A stretch of 64,000 nt of DNA, taken from contig JAILWY010000018.1 of the NCBI GenBank assembly GCA_022113835.1, positions 13,865,501 to 13,929,500 of the forward strand, given 5' to 3'. This document shows, one piece after another, positions 54,901 to 64,000 of the stretch. The notes under the pieces are model-generated. The model was not told the origin of the DNA. It did not search any database and saw nothing but the letters and a program-made list of their open reading frames with translations. The position numbers were made by a program, and so were the translations under genes. The number at the start of each line of letters is the position of its first letter. The first letter of the stretch is position 1. This DNA comes from Atopsyche davidsoni. Its lineage: Eukaryota > Arthropoda > Insecta > Trichoptera > Hydrobiosidae.

Positions 54901-57267
54901 AGTGACGGACACATGCGTCATACAAGTACATCCACATCAAATTATAATTCAACCAGCGATATGCCTTCCTATCTCAGAGGATTTGATTCATCACTCCATA
55001 GACACAGAGAAGGTATAGCTTACAATTTTCCATGCATCTGCAATAAGATATATAAATAGTAAATAACATATTTTTGAGACTTACGGTGATCTGTACTTTA
55101 GAAGAGCCTGGCGGAACTCGCGGACCTCGACGTCGAACGGCCACAGGTGCCTCGGATAGTGACTCTGACGGCAGTGCTGGACGTAGCCTCGACCTCGCTT
55201 CCAGTCACTCTAGCGATGATGAGGACACTTCCGACCGTCGCGGCACTATTAGACCTGCCAGGACCGGTAAGTACAGCTAGAGATTGTTGTAGTTGACAAG
55301 ATATCTATCTGTCATTACTCATCAAACTAATGAATGTTTATTTCAGTTGAGAGTGGCTGTGGATATCTTCCTAACATCACGGAGTCTTCTCCACAGTTGG
55401 TAGTAGGAGGACGCTCTGCACGCTGGGCTCCCCCTCTTCCGGCAACAGGTAAAAATATCTATAGATTGTCAATTAAAAGAATGGTCACACAGCTATTTTG
55501 ATATAATCAAATTTTTGTTTTTTGTACAGGAGAAGGCGAAATGGGGCGGTGGTCACAGGAGACCGGTTCTGATAATGAAATGCTTCATCGGATGCCACAT
55601 GTGAAGACACCCTCTCCTAACCCTCTGCCTAACCCTGATCTTACTTCTGATACAGTGTATCAACTCAATAAGCATCACAATATCAAACCGTCTATATTGG
55701 AAAATGTTCATGAAACTTATGTAGCTAATGTAGAACAAGCCAGAATTCCTCTTGATAATAGGTGATAATTTTACTAGTAACTTTTTTTAGTATTCAGAAT
55801 GTTAGAAAATTAAATATATTTATAAAGTCTGAGAAATTAAAAATAGATAAATATAGCAAGAAATTGTCTTTTTACAGATATGGAATGGATAATGACTATG
55901 GAGAAATGAAATATGGACTTCCAGAATTGGATAAGCACCAGATAGGATATGATTCGCACTATATGCCACACCAGACGGAACCTGAATACGGAGTCAGGTC
56001 AAACCACTACAGACCTCCTTACGGCTCCAAGTCATACCTGTCTGGTCCGGAGAACTACAGCTACAGTCCTACTAAGTTTTTGAATGGCGATAATGGAGTG
56101 TACGGTTCACGTGACTTTAGAGACTCGGGTATTGCCGGTTTCCTCAAGAACGACTACCAAAGAAAAGTAGAGAACCAGTACGGCATGCCCACTGGAGATT
56201 TTGTAGATAGAATGTCTGAAACATCCGAGAAACATCATCCTCATGATAAATATTTATTTCCATACACAGGTTTGTAAATGAGTACCCATTGAGTTGCTAT
56301 TTATTATATATAAAGAAGTACCTAAATATTTTTCTCTTTCAGCTGAAGAAGACCATATAAGCTTACGAGGATTGAACCAATCTCCTGCTGTCAATAATCA
56401 TATGGGAGGCCCAGGTAAATAAGCAATTACTATTAAATTGAAAAATAATTTAACATTTATTGACTTTCACCTGTAAAAAACATTTTCAAACTAAATATAA
56501 TATAACTATAAGAAATTAAAATAGTTTTTGTACACATTTGGGCATTTATTTTTATTTAAAATGTGAGATACAACAAAATTGTCATACAAACAGTTGCTCA
56601 TATTACATATTAATATATCAAATCATACAATATAATAATATAAAATTAAACCTTTTATTTTATGTTTGCACAATATTACTATGCACAGTAACATTTTGAC
56701 TTTTTCCAAGGTGTGCAGCAGATGGTCGCTCCTTTGGCAAATATGGCAGAAACTAGCGAGTAAGTAACATGCCATCTTAAAATATCAAAAAGATAACCCC
56801 CCTTTTAATAGGTTCACTACAATATTGGCAGTTAAGGCTTCAAAGCATATCATAGCCAATAAATTTGCCTTGATATAGGCCATGGCATGTCAACTCTTCG
56901 TTATAGATAGAGATCATGATAATGGGTTTTATTATTTCCCTTCATTTATTCCACTTATATCTAATTGTTGAAATAAAGGTTTATGGTATCTTCTAACTAT
57001 AAGTAAATGTAACCTTTCAGACTAACCTAAATAAGAAAAAATAATCCTAACTAAATATTATTTTTGTTTCCCTTGCCTGCTTTTTAACCGGTGGTTGGTG
57101 ACATCAGGGATGAGGTAATTATCTTTCATCAATTTCTCTACTAAATCATATTGTTTTTGTTTTATCTATTATACAATGCATGTTTTAAAATTAATATTAA
57201 AAATTATAAAAGTGATGTTAATTCTAGGAAATCTACTACAGAGGATGATGCTGAGACGCGGGTGTAA
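38718..57267 (+). CDS. stan: Starry night/flamingo (CELSR) seven-pass cadherin, complete, 52 coding exons
   Basis: Atypical cadherin and adhesion GPCR that acts at adherens junctions. In the known family it forms homophilic bridges between neighbouring cells and recruits Frizzled/Dishevelled on one side and Van Gogh/Prickle on the other (planar cell polarity); it also acts in axon and dendrite guidance. I built the model by joining ORF segments at GT-AG sites with matching phase. The 52 exons total 10506 nt, giving 3501 residues, close to the roughly 3.5-3.6 kb-residue insect family members. Domain order: signal peptide 1-25, pro-region to about 380, cadherin repeats 381-1365, EGF/LamG block 1450-2100, laminin EGF 2100-2195, HormR 2196-2264, GAIN/GPS 2265-2777, 7TM 2790-3035, tail to 3501. 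The introns are mostly 75-140 bp; the longer ones (1, 2, 18, 30, 37, 51) hold repeats or nothing recognisable. Exon coordinates are given in the block entries below. Identity is secure; a few weak donors (after 49359, 54067 and 56269) are the least certain joins. Confidence 0.96.
40644..42960 (+). CDS. stan: stan exons 2-8: cadherin repeats 1-4
   Basis: Exons: 40644-40845, 41439-41579, 41800-41999, 42089-42214, 42297-42463, 42559-42701, 42781-42960. They encode residues 411-797. The inter-repeat calcium-binding motifs can be read at residues 483-487 (DCNDH), 601-605 (DDNDN) and 708-712 (DINDN), each preceded by the typical LDRE-type and D-G-G/S-P loops. These extracellular repeats mediate calcium-dependent homophilic adhesion in the family. 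The first linker (DCNDH) is slightly non-canonical. Junction phases alternate (2, 0, 0, 2, 2, 1, 0, 0) and match at every join. Intron 1 (39950-40643) and intron 2 (40846-41438) are about 0.6-0.7 kb of AT-rich sequence in which I recognise nothing certain. Confidence 0.94.
43056..45286 (+). CDS. stan: stan exons 9-16: cadherin repeats 4-9
   Basis: Exons: 43056-43243, 43326-43563, 43672-43876, 43952-44104, 44187-44407, 44494-44665, 44781-45076, 45154-45286. They encode residues 798-1332. Linker motifs are at 820-824 (DVNDN), 923-927 (DANNY, degenerate), 1035-1039 (DVNDN), 1141-1145 (DVNDS) and 1248-1252 (DVNDN). A ninth, membrane-proximal repeat follows from about 1253. It lacks a clear terminal DxNDN, as expected for the last repeat in this family. 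All introns here are under 120 bp, and donors and acceptors are ordinary GT-AG. The degenerate DANNY linker sits between repeats 5 and 6 and would be expected to bind calcium less well or be more flexible. Confidence 0.94.
45370..45805 (+). CDS. stan: stan exons 17-18: end of cadherin repeat 9 and flamingo-specific linker
   Basis: Exons: 45370-45569 and 45653-45805, residues 1333-1450. The first part finishes the ninth cadherin-like repeat. The rest is the family-specific membrane-distal linker ('flamingo box' type region) that joins the cadherin block to the first EGF; it has no DxNDN motif. Both exons end in phase 0. Intron 18 (45806-46151) carries the large palindrome described separately. 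Confidence 0.9.
45894..46077. mobile_element. Near-perfect palindrome (foldback/MITE-like) in stan intron 18
   Basis: Two arms of about 92 bp meet without a spacer at 45985/45986 (centre GTGTGGGATCCCACAC). I see only about two mismatches along the arms (AATATAATTAGG against AATATGATTAGG, and TTTAATGAAA against TTTAAAGAAA). Just upstream, 45871-45890 resembles the start of the element in intron 30 (GATGCGTATTTATTACCCAT), and a patch in the arm (GATGATTTAATGAAACTCTC) resembles 49497-49513. Both introns were therefore probably hit by the same repeat family. It has no coding capacity and lies wholly inside an intron. Confidence 0.75.
46152..48009 (+). CDS. stan: stan exons 19-25: EGF repeats 1-3, laminin-G 1, EGF 4
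   Basis: Exons: 46152-46326, 46423-46548, 46632-46866, 47059-47263, 47407-47549, 47637-47771, 47855-48009; residues 1451-1841. The first EGF has a long spacer between its cysteines. The second is classical (CxxxPCxNxGTC, then CxCPxGYTG). The third is cysteine-rich and runs into a laminin-G domain at about 1597-1790. That domain shows the hallmark features: PNGLLLYNG, a WH-x-V-E-L strand, and a closing IGCI-type loop. Exon 25 codes for a standard EGF (PCHNGGDC, CECxxGYTGKDC). The introns are short and in phase. In the family this EGF/LamG block is an extracellular spacer between the adhesion repeats and the GAIN domain. Confidence 0.94.
48099..50424 (+). CDS. stan: stan exons 26-32: laminin-G 2, EGF repeats, laminin EGF, HormR domain
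   Basis: Exons: 48099-48265, 48340-48618, 48723-48836, 48911-49088, 49220-49359, 49957-50140, 50219-50424; residues 1842-2264. Laminin-G 2 lies at about 1845-2010 ([24 protein letters not shown]). Two cysteine-rich EGF-like units follow (about 2013-2100). Next comes a laminin-type EGF split between exons 30 and 31 (CQCYSAGS..[24 protein letters not shown]). Exon 32 is the HormR domain (CPRS..GGVWW, ending FNCTSP). Exon 30 ends AGG before GTTTGT, a weak donor. Intron 30 (49360-49956) is longer than its neighbours because it contains a repeat element. Confidence 0.93.
49431..49890. mobile_element. Non-autonomous repeat with 21-bp inverted repeats in stan intron 30
   Basis: A perfect 21-bp inverted repeat (49460-49480 and 49867-49887; core TATGTGATTAAGCATATT) brackets about 386 bp. 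The inside (49531-49854) shares long stretches with 52317-52860 of intron 37: it begins ATGTAGCCCGTC, contains GAAATTCGGCACATA and ends ACACACAATGGCTATTATTA. The copy in intron 37 carries a Helitron-like coding fragment in its middle that is absent here. I therefore read this as an internally deleted relative of that element. The exact ends are uncertain. Confidence 0.65.
50534..53065 (+). CDS. stan: stan exons 33-38: GAIN domain and GPS autoproteolysis site
   Basis: Exons: 50534-50743, 50820-51006, 51090-51416, 51499-51702, 51827-52295, 52924-53065; residues 2265-2777. GAIN is the self-cleaving domain of adhesion GPCRs. The GPS in exon 38 reads [15 protein letters not shown], with two upstream Cys/Trp positions (QCVHW at the end of exon 37, EWSRVGC in exon 38). 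The predicted cut is between Leu2764 and Ser2765, and everything needed (His, Leu, Ser, the four cysteines) is present. Exon 37 inserts about 125 hydrophilic, Ser/Thr/Asn/Asp-rich residues (about 2575-2700) before the last strands of the domain. Intron 37 (52296-52923) carries a Helitron-like fragment. Confidence 0.93.
52317..52870 (-). mobile_element. Helitron-like remnant in stan intron 37
   Basis: The ends match the intron 30 element (ATGTAGCCCGTC at the left, ACACACAATGGCTATTATTA at the right). Between them, on the minus strand, 52637-52335 keeps an open frame of 100 codons. It contains [17 protein letters not shown] and, further on, HLIFSQTYV, which resemble the I-R-x-Y-N-x-x-x-x-F-x-S-M-G-x-K and F-x-Q-x-Y landmarks of the Helitron-like N-terminal (Rep/helicase ORF) domain as I know it. 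Only this small part of that protein remains; no helicase motifs are present. It lies antisense to stan. Confidence 0.6.
53145..54367 (+). CDS. stan: stan exons 39-42: seven transmembrane helices
   Basis: Exons: 53145-53366 (TM1, TM2), 53503-53723 (TM3, TM4), 53921-54067 (TM5), 54164-54367 (TM6, TM7); residues 2778-3041. The hydrophobic segments are clear. TM1 starts near residue 2790 ([14 protein letters not shown]), TM3 has the secretin/adhesion-class pattern ([10 protein letters not shown]), and TM7 ends in GYCLLN before the basic cytoplasmic start. The residues immediately after the GPS form the short tethered segment leading to TM1. The exon 41 donor (AG then GTCATT) is weak, but the phase 2 to phase 2 join restores an Arg codon and the TM5-TM6 loop is continuous. 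Confidence 0.94.
54447..57267 (+). CDS. stan: stan exons 43-52: cytoplasmic tail with PDZ ligand
   Basis: Exons: 54447-54539, 54704-54826, 54900-55012, 55102-55266, 55347-55448, 55530-55761, 55878-56269, 56343-56414, 56711-56759, 57228-57267; residues 3042-3501. The tail is hydrophilic and Ser/Thr-rich: an [14 protein letters not shown] stretch in exon 44, an acidic [13 protein letters not shown] segment in exon 46, and Tyr/Gly/Pro-rich sequence in exon 49. The last residues are [10 protein letters not shown], a class I PDZ ligand (T-x-V). The final two exons are tiny (49 and 40 nt), so this end is the least certain part. The main alternatives are read-through after 56414, which stops within two codons (GK, then TAA), and a possible 7-nt micro-exon near 57108-57114 (see findings). 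Confidence 0.86.
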
Positions 57268-58090
57268 ATACAAGTAAAGTAGGTTTAGAATATTTGTATA
57301 GGTAATTGTAATTAATAGAATCTTTTCACATACCTTTGATATGTTTAGTGCAACAATATCATAAAAACATGAGGATTATTTTATGGCATACATTGGTGTT
57401 TTTATTAAATTGAAGTTGATTTATGATATTACCCCTGCACTCAATGTATGAATTGATGTATTATCGAAGACTGATTTTATCCATACTTAAAATAACAAAA
57501 ATATAATAAAACAACGGTATTGAATTGAGGAAGCTGAGAAACTTTTTAGCAACTGACTGAAAGTGGCAAGGCTGCTAGGTTTATTATTATTTCCTAAATT
57601 CATTAATTGTTTAAAAACAAAACTGCCATTTATTTATAAATTAAATACAATTCATTTAATATTGTAATAATTATTTTGTATGCTCACTTATCCACAGCAA
57701 TCTTTTTGGTGTGAAATTAATTCTTAGATAACAATAAAATTCATAGTTTTATTCAATTTAAAATATTATCATTTTTGTTTTGCTCTAACTTTGATAATGA
57801 AAGTTGACTTCTTCTTTCCAAACAGTGTTCATAGTCGAAATTCAGAGTATGATATTATGCAAAATAATGCTTAAAAAGTGTACCTGATGATAATGTTATA
57901 AGTTCTGGAGTAAATCAAAAGGTTGCGAATTAAATTGGATTCTGATGAGTGATGACATGACATTAAATTATTTATTCTCATATTGTATTATAATATAGAA
58001 ATAAAGGGACGTGAGAGACGAGACACCTACACTTGGATACAGATGTTGTAATAAAATATTTTAATAAAACCCATCGAAACAATGCCATTA
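57268..58090 (+). other. stan: stan 3'UTR with candidate poly(A) signals
   Basis: AT-rich sequence follows the TAA. AATAAA hexamers occur at 57505, 57733, 58000, 58050 and 58063. The cluster of three at 58000-58068 is the best guess for the main 3' end, giving a UTR of about 0.8 kb. Further hexamers at 59510 and about 60227 leave room for longer isoforms. The sequence alone cannot choose between them. Confidence 0.5.
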
Positions 58091-61000
58091 CTATTTGAAA
58101 TGAATTTGAGAAATATTTTTTATAATTTTAGAATTATAATTAAAGTATTTTAATGAACTTTCTCAATTCTAATGAAAGACTATTATCAATTATAAAACTT
58201 AAATTATGTATATGTGGAGGTAAATTAAATAGTTCTCATCCCTACTTTTTTGCATTGCAATTTTTTTTTAGTAACAAAATATTTTACTTTTTGATTTTAA
58301 AATTAAATTTATATAAACCAAATGTTAGATTGTGTATTTTTTGAGATTGTACATAAGTTGAAATGTGATTTTTGCAGATTTAAGTTATCATGAAACATTT
58401 GAATCTCATAGATTAGATATGTTAAATGTAAGTAAACCTAAATGGGTTTAGTAATTTAAGAAGTATGAACAACGAAGAGTGCAGACCGTGTGGAGTCACT
58501 TTAAGTCTTCATGTCAAGACACTTCTGCATAATGAAATTTCGGCTCTTAACAATAATTATTACAAGACGAGTAGCATGGGGTTTAAAATATTTAAATACT
58601 TTTATGTAGAAGTGTGCCATTTTATATTCAATGACATCAATTTTTAAATATTAACAGAAATACTTTATAAGGAATTGTAAGAATAAATGTTTTATTTAAA
58701 TAGCATAAGTTCGGTCAAACAAATAGGAGAAAATAAGAAAACAAATGTTCATAATTGATCACTGATTCTGCCTGCACTCATAGAATATTTACATGTAGCT
58801 ATTTATCAATTGATATTTAAATTGTGATGTGAAATTTGTGAATTTATGTTGTCAATCGTATCCCAGTGCCTGAAAAAAAATTGCTTTCAATATAATAGGC
58901 ATATTTTTCATAGTATAAATTATTAATATTATTTGTTTACAATTTGAAATACAGCCAAATTTTTTTTATTCATCCGATAAAAGATCGAAATTTGTGTAAA
59001 ATATTTCCTGTAGACTTACTTAAAAGCGTACAGATTTTATAGAAACAATTTTAGCTTTATTGAATCCGTTTTCTGTTGAGCCATGATTTAACAAATTGTG
59101 CAATTGAATGACATTCAATTATCCAATTTGATTGGAATTACTACATTTTGTATTACTAAATATTTCTTATGTGTCAATGTGTTGTGATTTTAATTTTAAC
59201 ATCGTAATTTATGTTTACAAATTGAATATACTTTATAGAAAATAATAATACTTTCTTTTATTTTAAGTACCTTTCCCTACAACATCTAAAATAATACAAC
59301 ATTTACATAATGTTGATCTGGTAATCAATTTGAAATTATAACATACATTTAATTACATAGAATTTACCTGGTTCAATCCCCATCCTGGAAGATAAATCCC
59401 ATACTGCTATTATTGGCTCATGCGTTTAAGTATGGTTAATGACTATTGTATTTTACACTGCAGGTGTCAGTTACAAATTTGTTTTTTTTAAATTTTATTT
59501 AAATCTTTCAATAAAGAAAAAAATATGGGTCGACAATTCTATCAGCCATAATTTCACATTAAACAGTGCATCTTAGAGGGTGTACTAACACTGATCAAAC
59601 ACGCTCAGTTTCCCTGTACCCCAAATTTGGAAGTTGTTTGTTTGCATAATTCAAAATAGAAATTTACTTCATCACTCATAATAAGGTTGTTTAAAAAGTT
59701 GGAATTATCTGTGGCTGCCTATACAAATATATGGTAGGTTATATTTTGGTAGATTTCGTAGTATTGAATATTGTATGGAAACATCTTTAGATCAAGATTC
59801 AAAATATTCTGAAGTTGTTGAGTAGCATATTATCATATAGACATAGATGGATTATTTCTTTCTTGCAATAGGCCAATGAGCATCTGCTTTTTACAAATCA
59901 AATACCGCACCCAGATCGTCAAAATGAGTGCTTAAGTTTCTTTTCATGTTTGCACTGGGAGCTGTTGCGGCATTAAAATTCTTATGGTAGTTTCTTTGTG
60001 TTATAACAATCAACTATAGAAAAGCTTAATAAAATTATAATCATTTTGATCTGTTATTGCATTAGCTAATCATTGTAAAGTTTCTTTTTTAAAACTTCTC
60101 TTCTTCGGTCTTCAAATTGGCCTTTAATTTTTTGTTGAAATTACACTGCTAAAATTTACACAATCTCAGAATGAGTATTTTTTAAAATTATTTTGAAAAC
60201 ATACGCTGTGGTATTTAATATGAATGAATAAAATAAAAACATTTTTAATTATAAGCAATTAGCTCTTTCTTTATTAGCCATAGACAACCAAAGTGTCACT
60301 GTATAACATTGACAAATTAATTATATTTATATCATATTCAGTGCTCCGTTATTCTTAATTATTTATATAAAAAGGAATCATTAATCAGAGGTATTTGACT
60401 TTATTTCAATATAATACAATATTATAATATACTTATAAAGAATATACTGGAGGACTTGTGGAAACAGAGTTTATTAACAACAACGGCCCAAAGCATGCAC
60501 AGTAATCATCTTATTTTGTAATAAACTAGTCCAGGAACTTGTGATGCAATATATTACAATTTGGCTGAGTATTAGAGAATAAGTGATTTCCAATCGAACT
60601 TTAAGAAAATAAAAATTTCTGTAGTAGGTTTAGGTAGCTTTAAAAAAAATATTACTGTACAAATTTTTGTTTACATGAAACAATATTCTATACCATTTAA
60701 CCTCTATTTTACTATAGACATGATAACACTGATAATTTTGTAGCCTAATTCCAAATAGAGCCTTATTAATTTGGTGCAGAATGTAAATGAACTTTAATAC
60801 ATTTTGTTTTTTTTTTTTTTTCGTTTCTTATAACATTTGTTAGGTAATAAGTAATAAAGATGTACACAGATCAAATTGCAGAAGATATAGGCCTGATGCA
60901 ATGTAAAGGTCTGTTTGGAATGAAACTGACGAACCAAATGTTTGGTGCCTTTGCATATATTTGATTACACTTGAACAACCTTAGCTTATTTCAAAATAAA

Positions 61001-61788
61001 TTAACATTATTCAACGAGTTTACGACATAAAGTCTGAACACTATTGGTAAGTCTATTGTTGCAGGTAGGATAGATTTAAATTCATAATTTCTAAGTTCAC
61101 ATATTTTAAGCTAAATGTGGAGAAATTTTCATATCCGCAGTGCATTTGTTGGTAATTGAGAAGAGTGTATGTCAGTGTAGTGAGAAATTAGCTGTGAATA
61201 AGATTCGCTTTTGTTATTGAGAATAGGATACTATTACTACACCATTCCTGTACGGTTACAATTCAAAGCCCTGGCTCAGAATAACACAAGCATATCAGAG
61301 GCATCACAGCAAGCCACCGATATACTCACGTACAGCATTTGTCCTCATAATATTAAATGTCTTCTCAGGACTGCAGCAATACTAGGCCATTCTGACTCAA
61401 TTTTCTCCGGAAACTTCAATTTCTTGCTGGAACCATTTTCATTTCTTTGAAGTGGCTACGTTTTAAGATTAGAAAACCAACGAAAATGAAATATATAGTC
61501 TCGAGAGTACAAGCCATTGCCATAATTAAATCTTGGACAATATCATCATCATGCAATATTCAGTTACAAAAATTATAAAAATAAAGCCTGCAGTCTTTGC
61601 ATTGTAAATTACAGGAATTTAAGAGTAAATAACGGAATGAAAAAAATTATGATTGTCAGAATTTTGATAATTACAATCGATATATATTTTATATTAATTA
61701 AATTTACTCTACATATAAAAGTTTCAACAGGAATACCATAGAATGAATTGGCCAGCAGTTTAACAATACTCAGTAAATGAACATGACA

Positions 61789-61828
61789 TTTGGTATAACA
61801 TGAAATAATTTTACCATGTTATACCAAA
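61789..61828 (+). repeat. Short hairpin, 14-bp perfect stem
   Basis: TTTGGTATAACATG (61789-61802) pairs with CATGTTATACCAAA (61815-61828) across a 12-nt AT-rich loop. It may be the end of a small foldback element. No function is claimed. Confidence 0.65.
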
Positions 61829-62821
61829 ATATATATTACATAATTTAATCACAAATACTAACAATTTTAACGTTAATGTTCACTAAATATTGATATAAAT
61901 TCATCATTACACATGGACCCCATACTCAAGATTTGCAACATTAAAAAAATATGTATTTGTAAACAAAAATACAAAGATAAAAAACACAATCATTGACTAA
62001 TATAAATTTTGGTTTATTGAAAAGAATTGTTCATTTACTGGTAAAATATGGTGATACTTGATAAAAACATTTTAAAACAATATTTCCAGATATTGCTTAT
62101 TAGCTCTTGAATAAATGTAATATTGCGCATAGCAAACATCCAATACAAATATTAAAGGAAAAATATTTCAGGCCAATTCACCTGACGCTTCATAATGGGT
62201 CATTTAATATGTTTGTGGTATGAACTTGAGAAGAATAAATACTTAAGCCAAAAATAATGTATGTGATCTTTTCATTGATTTTACAACAGTTTTATCTTTA
62301 TTTTAATGCACACTAATGCATGTAAAAAAAATATCAAAAATCTTTATAGATCCCTGAAAAATGTAATAGTGTAACAAAAAGGAAATTATTGTATCTACTT
62401 AAATTATTGCGATTATATAGAATGACCCGGAATAACTTTCTTAGTTAATTAACTAAAGCACAAGCTGTCAAAATTCACCATATGGATTGCATGAAAAGTT
62501 ATTTTTTGAGTAGCTATCTGCAATTAAAGTATAACAAATGATAATAGTAAGTTTATAAAACAATCATTAGTATCAGTGGCGAGCAGTGAGTTCAAAATCT
62601 GAGCAAGCAGTTTTATTCATTAAATATTAAATATGTTTAAAAAATACTTTTAACAGTAAAATTTTGGTTATATACCTTCACCAGTATATTATGTATGCAT
62701 CTAATGTAAATTACGATGATAAAATAGTATAAGCACGCAAAAACAGGTATTTTAAAAATATTTCTACAAATGTTATAAGGGGCATTTAATGTTTGGAGTG
62801 CAAGCCACTGATATGTAGATG

Positions 62822-62826
<5 letters not shown>

Positions 62827-62879
<53 letters not shown>
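62827..62879. repeat. (TA)n microsatellite, about 53 bp
   Basis: Pure TA tract just upstream of the 81-bp inverted repeat at 62902. TA tracts beside foldback sequences are common in insect non-coding DNA. Confidence 0.97.
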
Positions 62880-62884
<5 letters not shown>

Positions 62885-62901
62885 GCTTCTTTCTTTTATA
62901 A

Positions 62902-63091
62902 ATTTTAATATTTTTGAATAAAATACTTGAGTGATTTTCCACATTTTCGTTTTTATTAGTGACCGGTTTCGCCAACCTTTCACGTTGGCATTATCAAACA
63001 TACACTCTGTTGAAAGGTTGGCGAAACCGGTCACTAATAAAAACGAAAATGTGGAAAATCACTCAAGTATTTTATTCAAAAATATTAAAAT
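62902..63091. repeat. 81-bp perfect inverted repeat with 28-bp loop
   Basis: The arms 62902-62982 and 63011-63091 are exact reverse complements. They contain ATTAGTGACCGGTTTCGCCA and its complement. The loop holds CGTTGGCATTATCAAACATA. The structure follows a (TA)n tract by about 20 bp. The CGAAACCGGTCAC motif with an adjoining GCCAAC/GTTGGC stem is the kind of sequence found at the ends of some arthropod retroelements; a hammerhead-like reading is given in the findings. There is no coding capacity. Confidence 0.88.
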
Positions 63092-64000
63092 GGAATTCCA
63101 TCAAGTACTCTCTGTCAAAAATATTGAATTTCTTATAAATTTTAAGTGAGCAAAGGGTAGCAACCTTAAACATAAACAAGATAAACTTTTTTTTGTGTAT
63201 GTAGCTTTGTAAAAAAACCTTGCTTATTTTCCAGGTTAGGTGACAATATAAAATAGGTATATTTGTTTATAAATAAATAATGGTAATTATACTGTAGAAG
63301 GCATTGCAGTCAAAATTCATAATATTAGGATTCACCCACATTTGTTAAGATTGCATATATTTTACAATACAATCAATTTCAATATAAATTAAAAATGTAT
63401 GTTATTTTAGAAAATTTGATGTTTTTTTAATATATCTACCACTAAGTTTCCATAATAAAAAATGTGTATTTATAAATATTCCTACCTCCATCATCGTACT
63501 ATTCAACAAAGCATTGAATTGAAAAACAGTGTTTTTGAATAACAATATGTACTATTTTTGTTTGCTGTTTATTGATAAATTCCTAAGTTTATTCTCTGGA
63601 AATTTTAATATAAATAATAAATATTACTGGCATCAAAAAAATGCAGTCAAAAGAAAAAAATATAGTAAATCATAATATGTATCAGCTCCGTATAACAAGT
63701 TTACAATAAGGCAAGATTATTATTTATATTTTTATTCTCTTTTATGAAACAAAAATATTATTTTTACGTAAAAATGTGGATGATAAGGTATGTTGCAATG
63801 GGTGTACATATGAATGTATTGTGTAGAGATGATTATATAGTCATATGTATTTATATATTGCCTGAATTATGTTTTGTAAAGAATGCAGCCTTAAAGCTTT
63901 TGTACACAAAATGTTAATATAGCTAAATAAGGTCATAATGTAAGTTTGCTTATATTAATCTATTTTTAAAGGCAGTGATTGAGTTGACCTCAGATTTAAT

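Larger units (their letters stand above)
58091..64000. other. AT-rich 3' flank of stan
   Basis: No plus- or minus-strand gene is recognised. Extra AATAAA signals (59510, about 60227) allow a longer stan 3'UTR. A GGTTCAATCCC string at about 59372 looks like a tRNA B box, but no matching A box or cloverleaf is present. 61200-61450 is less AT-rich than its surroundings (see findings). The (TA)n tract and the 81-bp inverted repeat are annotated separately. Confidence 0.55.

Noticed and set aside
59369..59385. B-box-like GGTTCAATCCC
   Set aside because: No A box at the right distance and no acceptor stem.

Overview
The window is AT-rich animal (insect-type) genomic DNA, most like a lepidopteran. 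The grounds are one gene cut into many small exons by short GT-AG introns, (TA)n microsatellites, remnants of Helitron and palindromic elements inside introns, and a long non-coding flank dotted with short GC-rich blocks. The order assignment is an inference; no species is claimed.

One protein-coding gene can be read with confidence: a complete plus-strand orthologue of starry night/flamingo (stan; CELSR in vertebrates), the seven-pass atypical cadherin of planar cell polarity. I joined 52 coding exons from the ATG at 38718 to the TAA at 57265-57267. All junctions keep phase, and the total is 10506 nt, or 3501 residues. The order is: signal peptide; a pro-region with several polybasic sites; eight canonical cadherin repeats plus a degenerate ninth; EGF repeats interleaved with two laminin-G domains; a laminin-type EGF; a hormone-receptor (HormR) domain; a GAIN domain with an intact GPS cleavage motif; seven transmembrane helices; and a cytoplasmic tail of about 460 residues ending in a class I PDZ ligand (ETRV).

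Region by region: 1-38551 holds no protein-coding exon I can support. It is AT-rich sequence broken by GC/CpG-rich patches (about 2.2, 3.8-4.1, 6.4-6.8, 8.3, 10.3, 13.8, 18.3, 20.6, 23.2, 25.5, 26.2, 27.3, 29.3, 30.3, 34.5-35.6, 36.0 and 37.6 kb) that look like cis-regulatory or 5' non-coding exon material. The best core-promoter candidate is at 35398-35432, followed by a possible splice donor at 35491; an acceptor just before 38552 implies at least one upstream non-coding exon. 38552-58090 is the stan gene with a short 3'UTR. 58090-64000 is AT-rich flank with a (TA)n tract and an 81-bp perfect inverted repeat carrying a hammerhead-like motif.

The observations most worth a second look are the alternative stan C-termini (with or without the PDZ ligand), the polybasic pro-region, the large low-complexity insert in the GAIN domain, a Helitron Rep-like coding fragment inside intron 37 with a related deleted copy in intron 30, a near-perfect 92-bp-arm palindrome in intron 18, and the inverted repeat at 62.9 kb.
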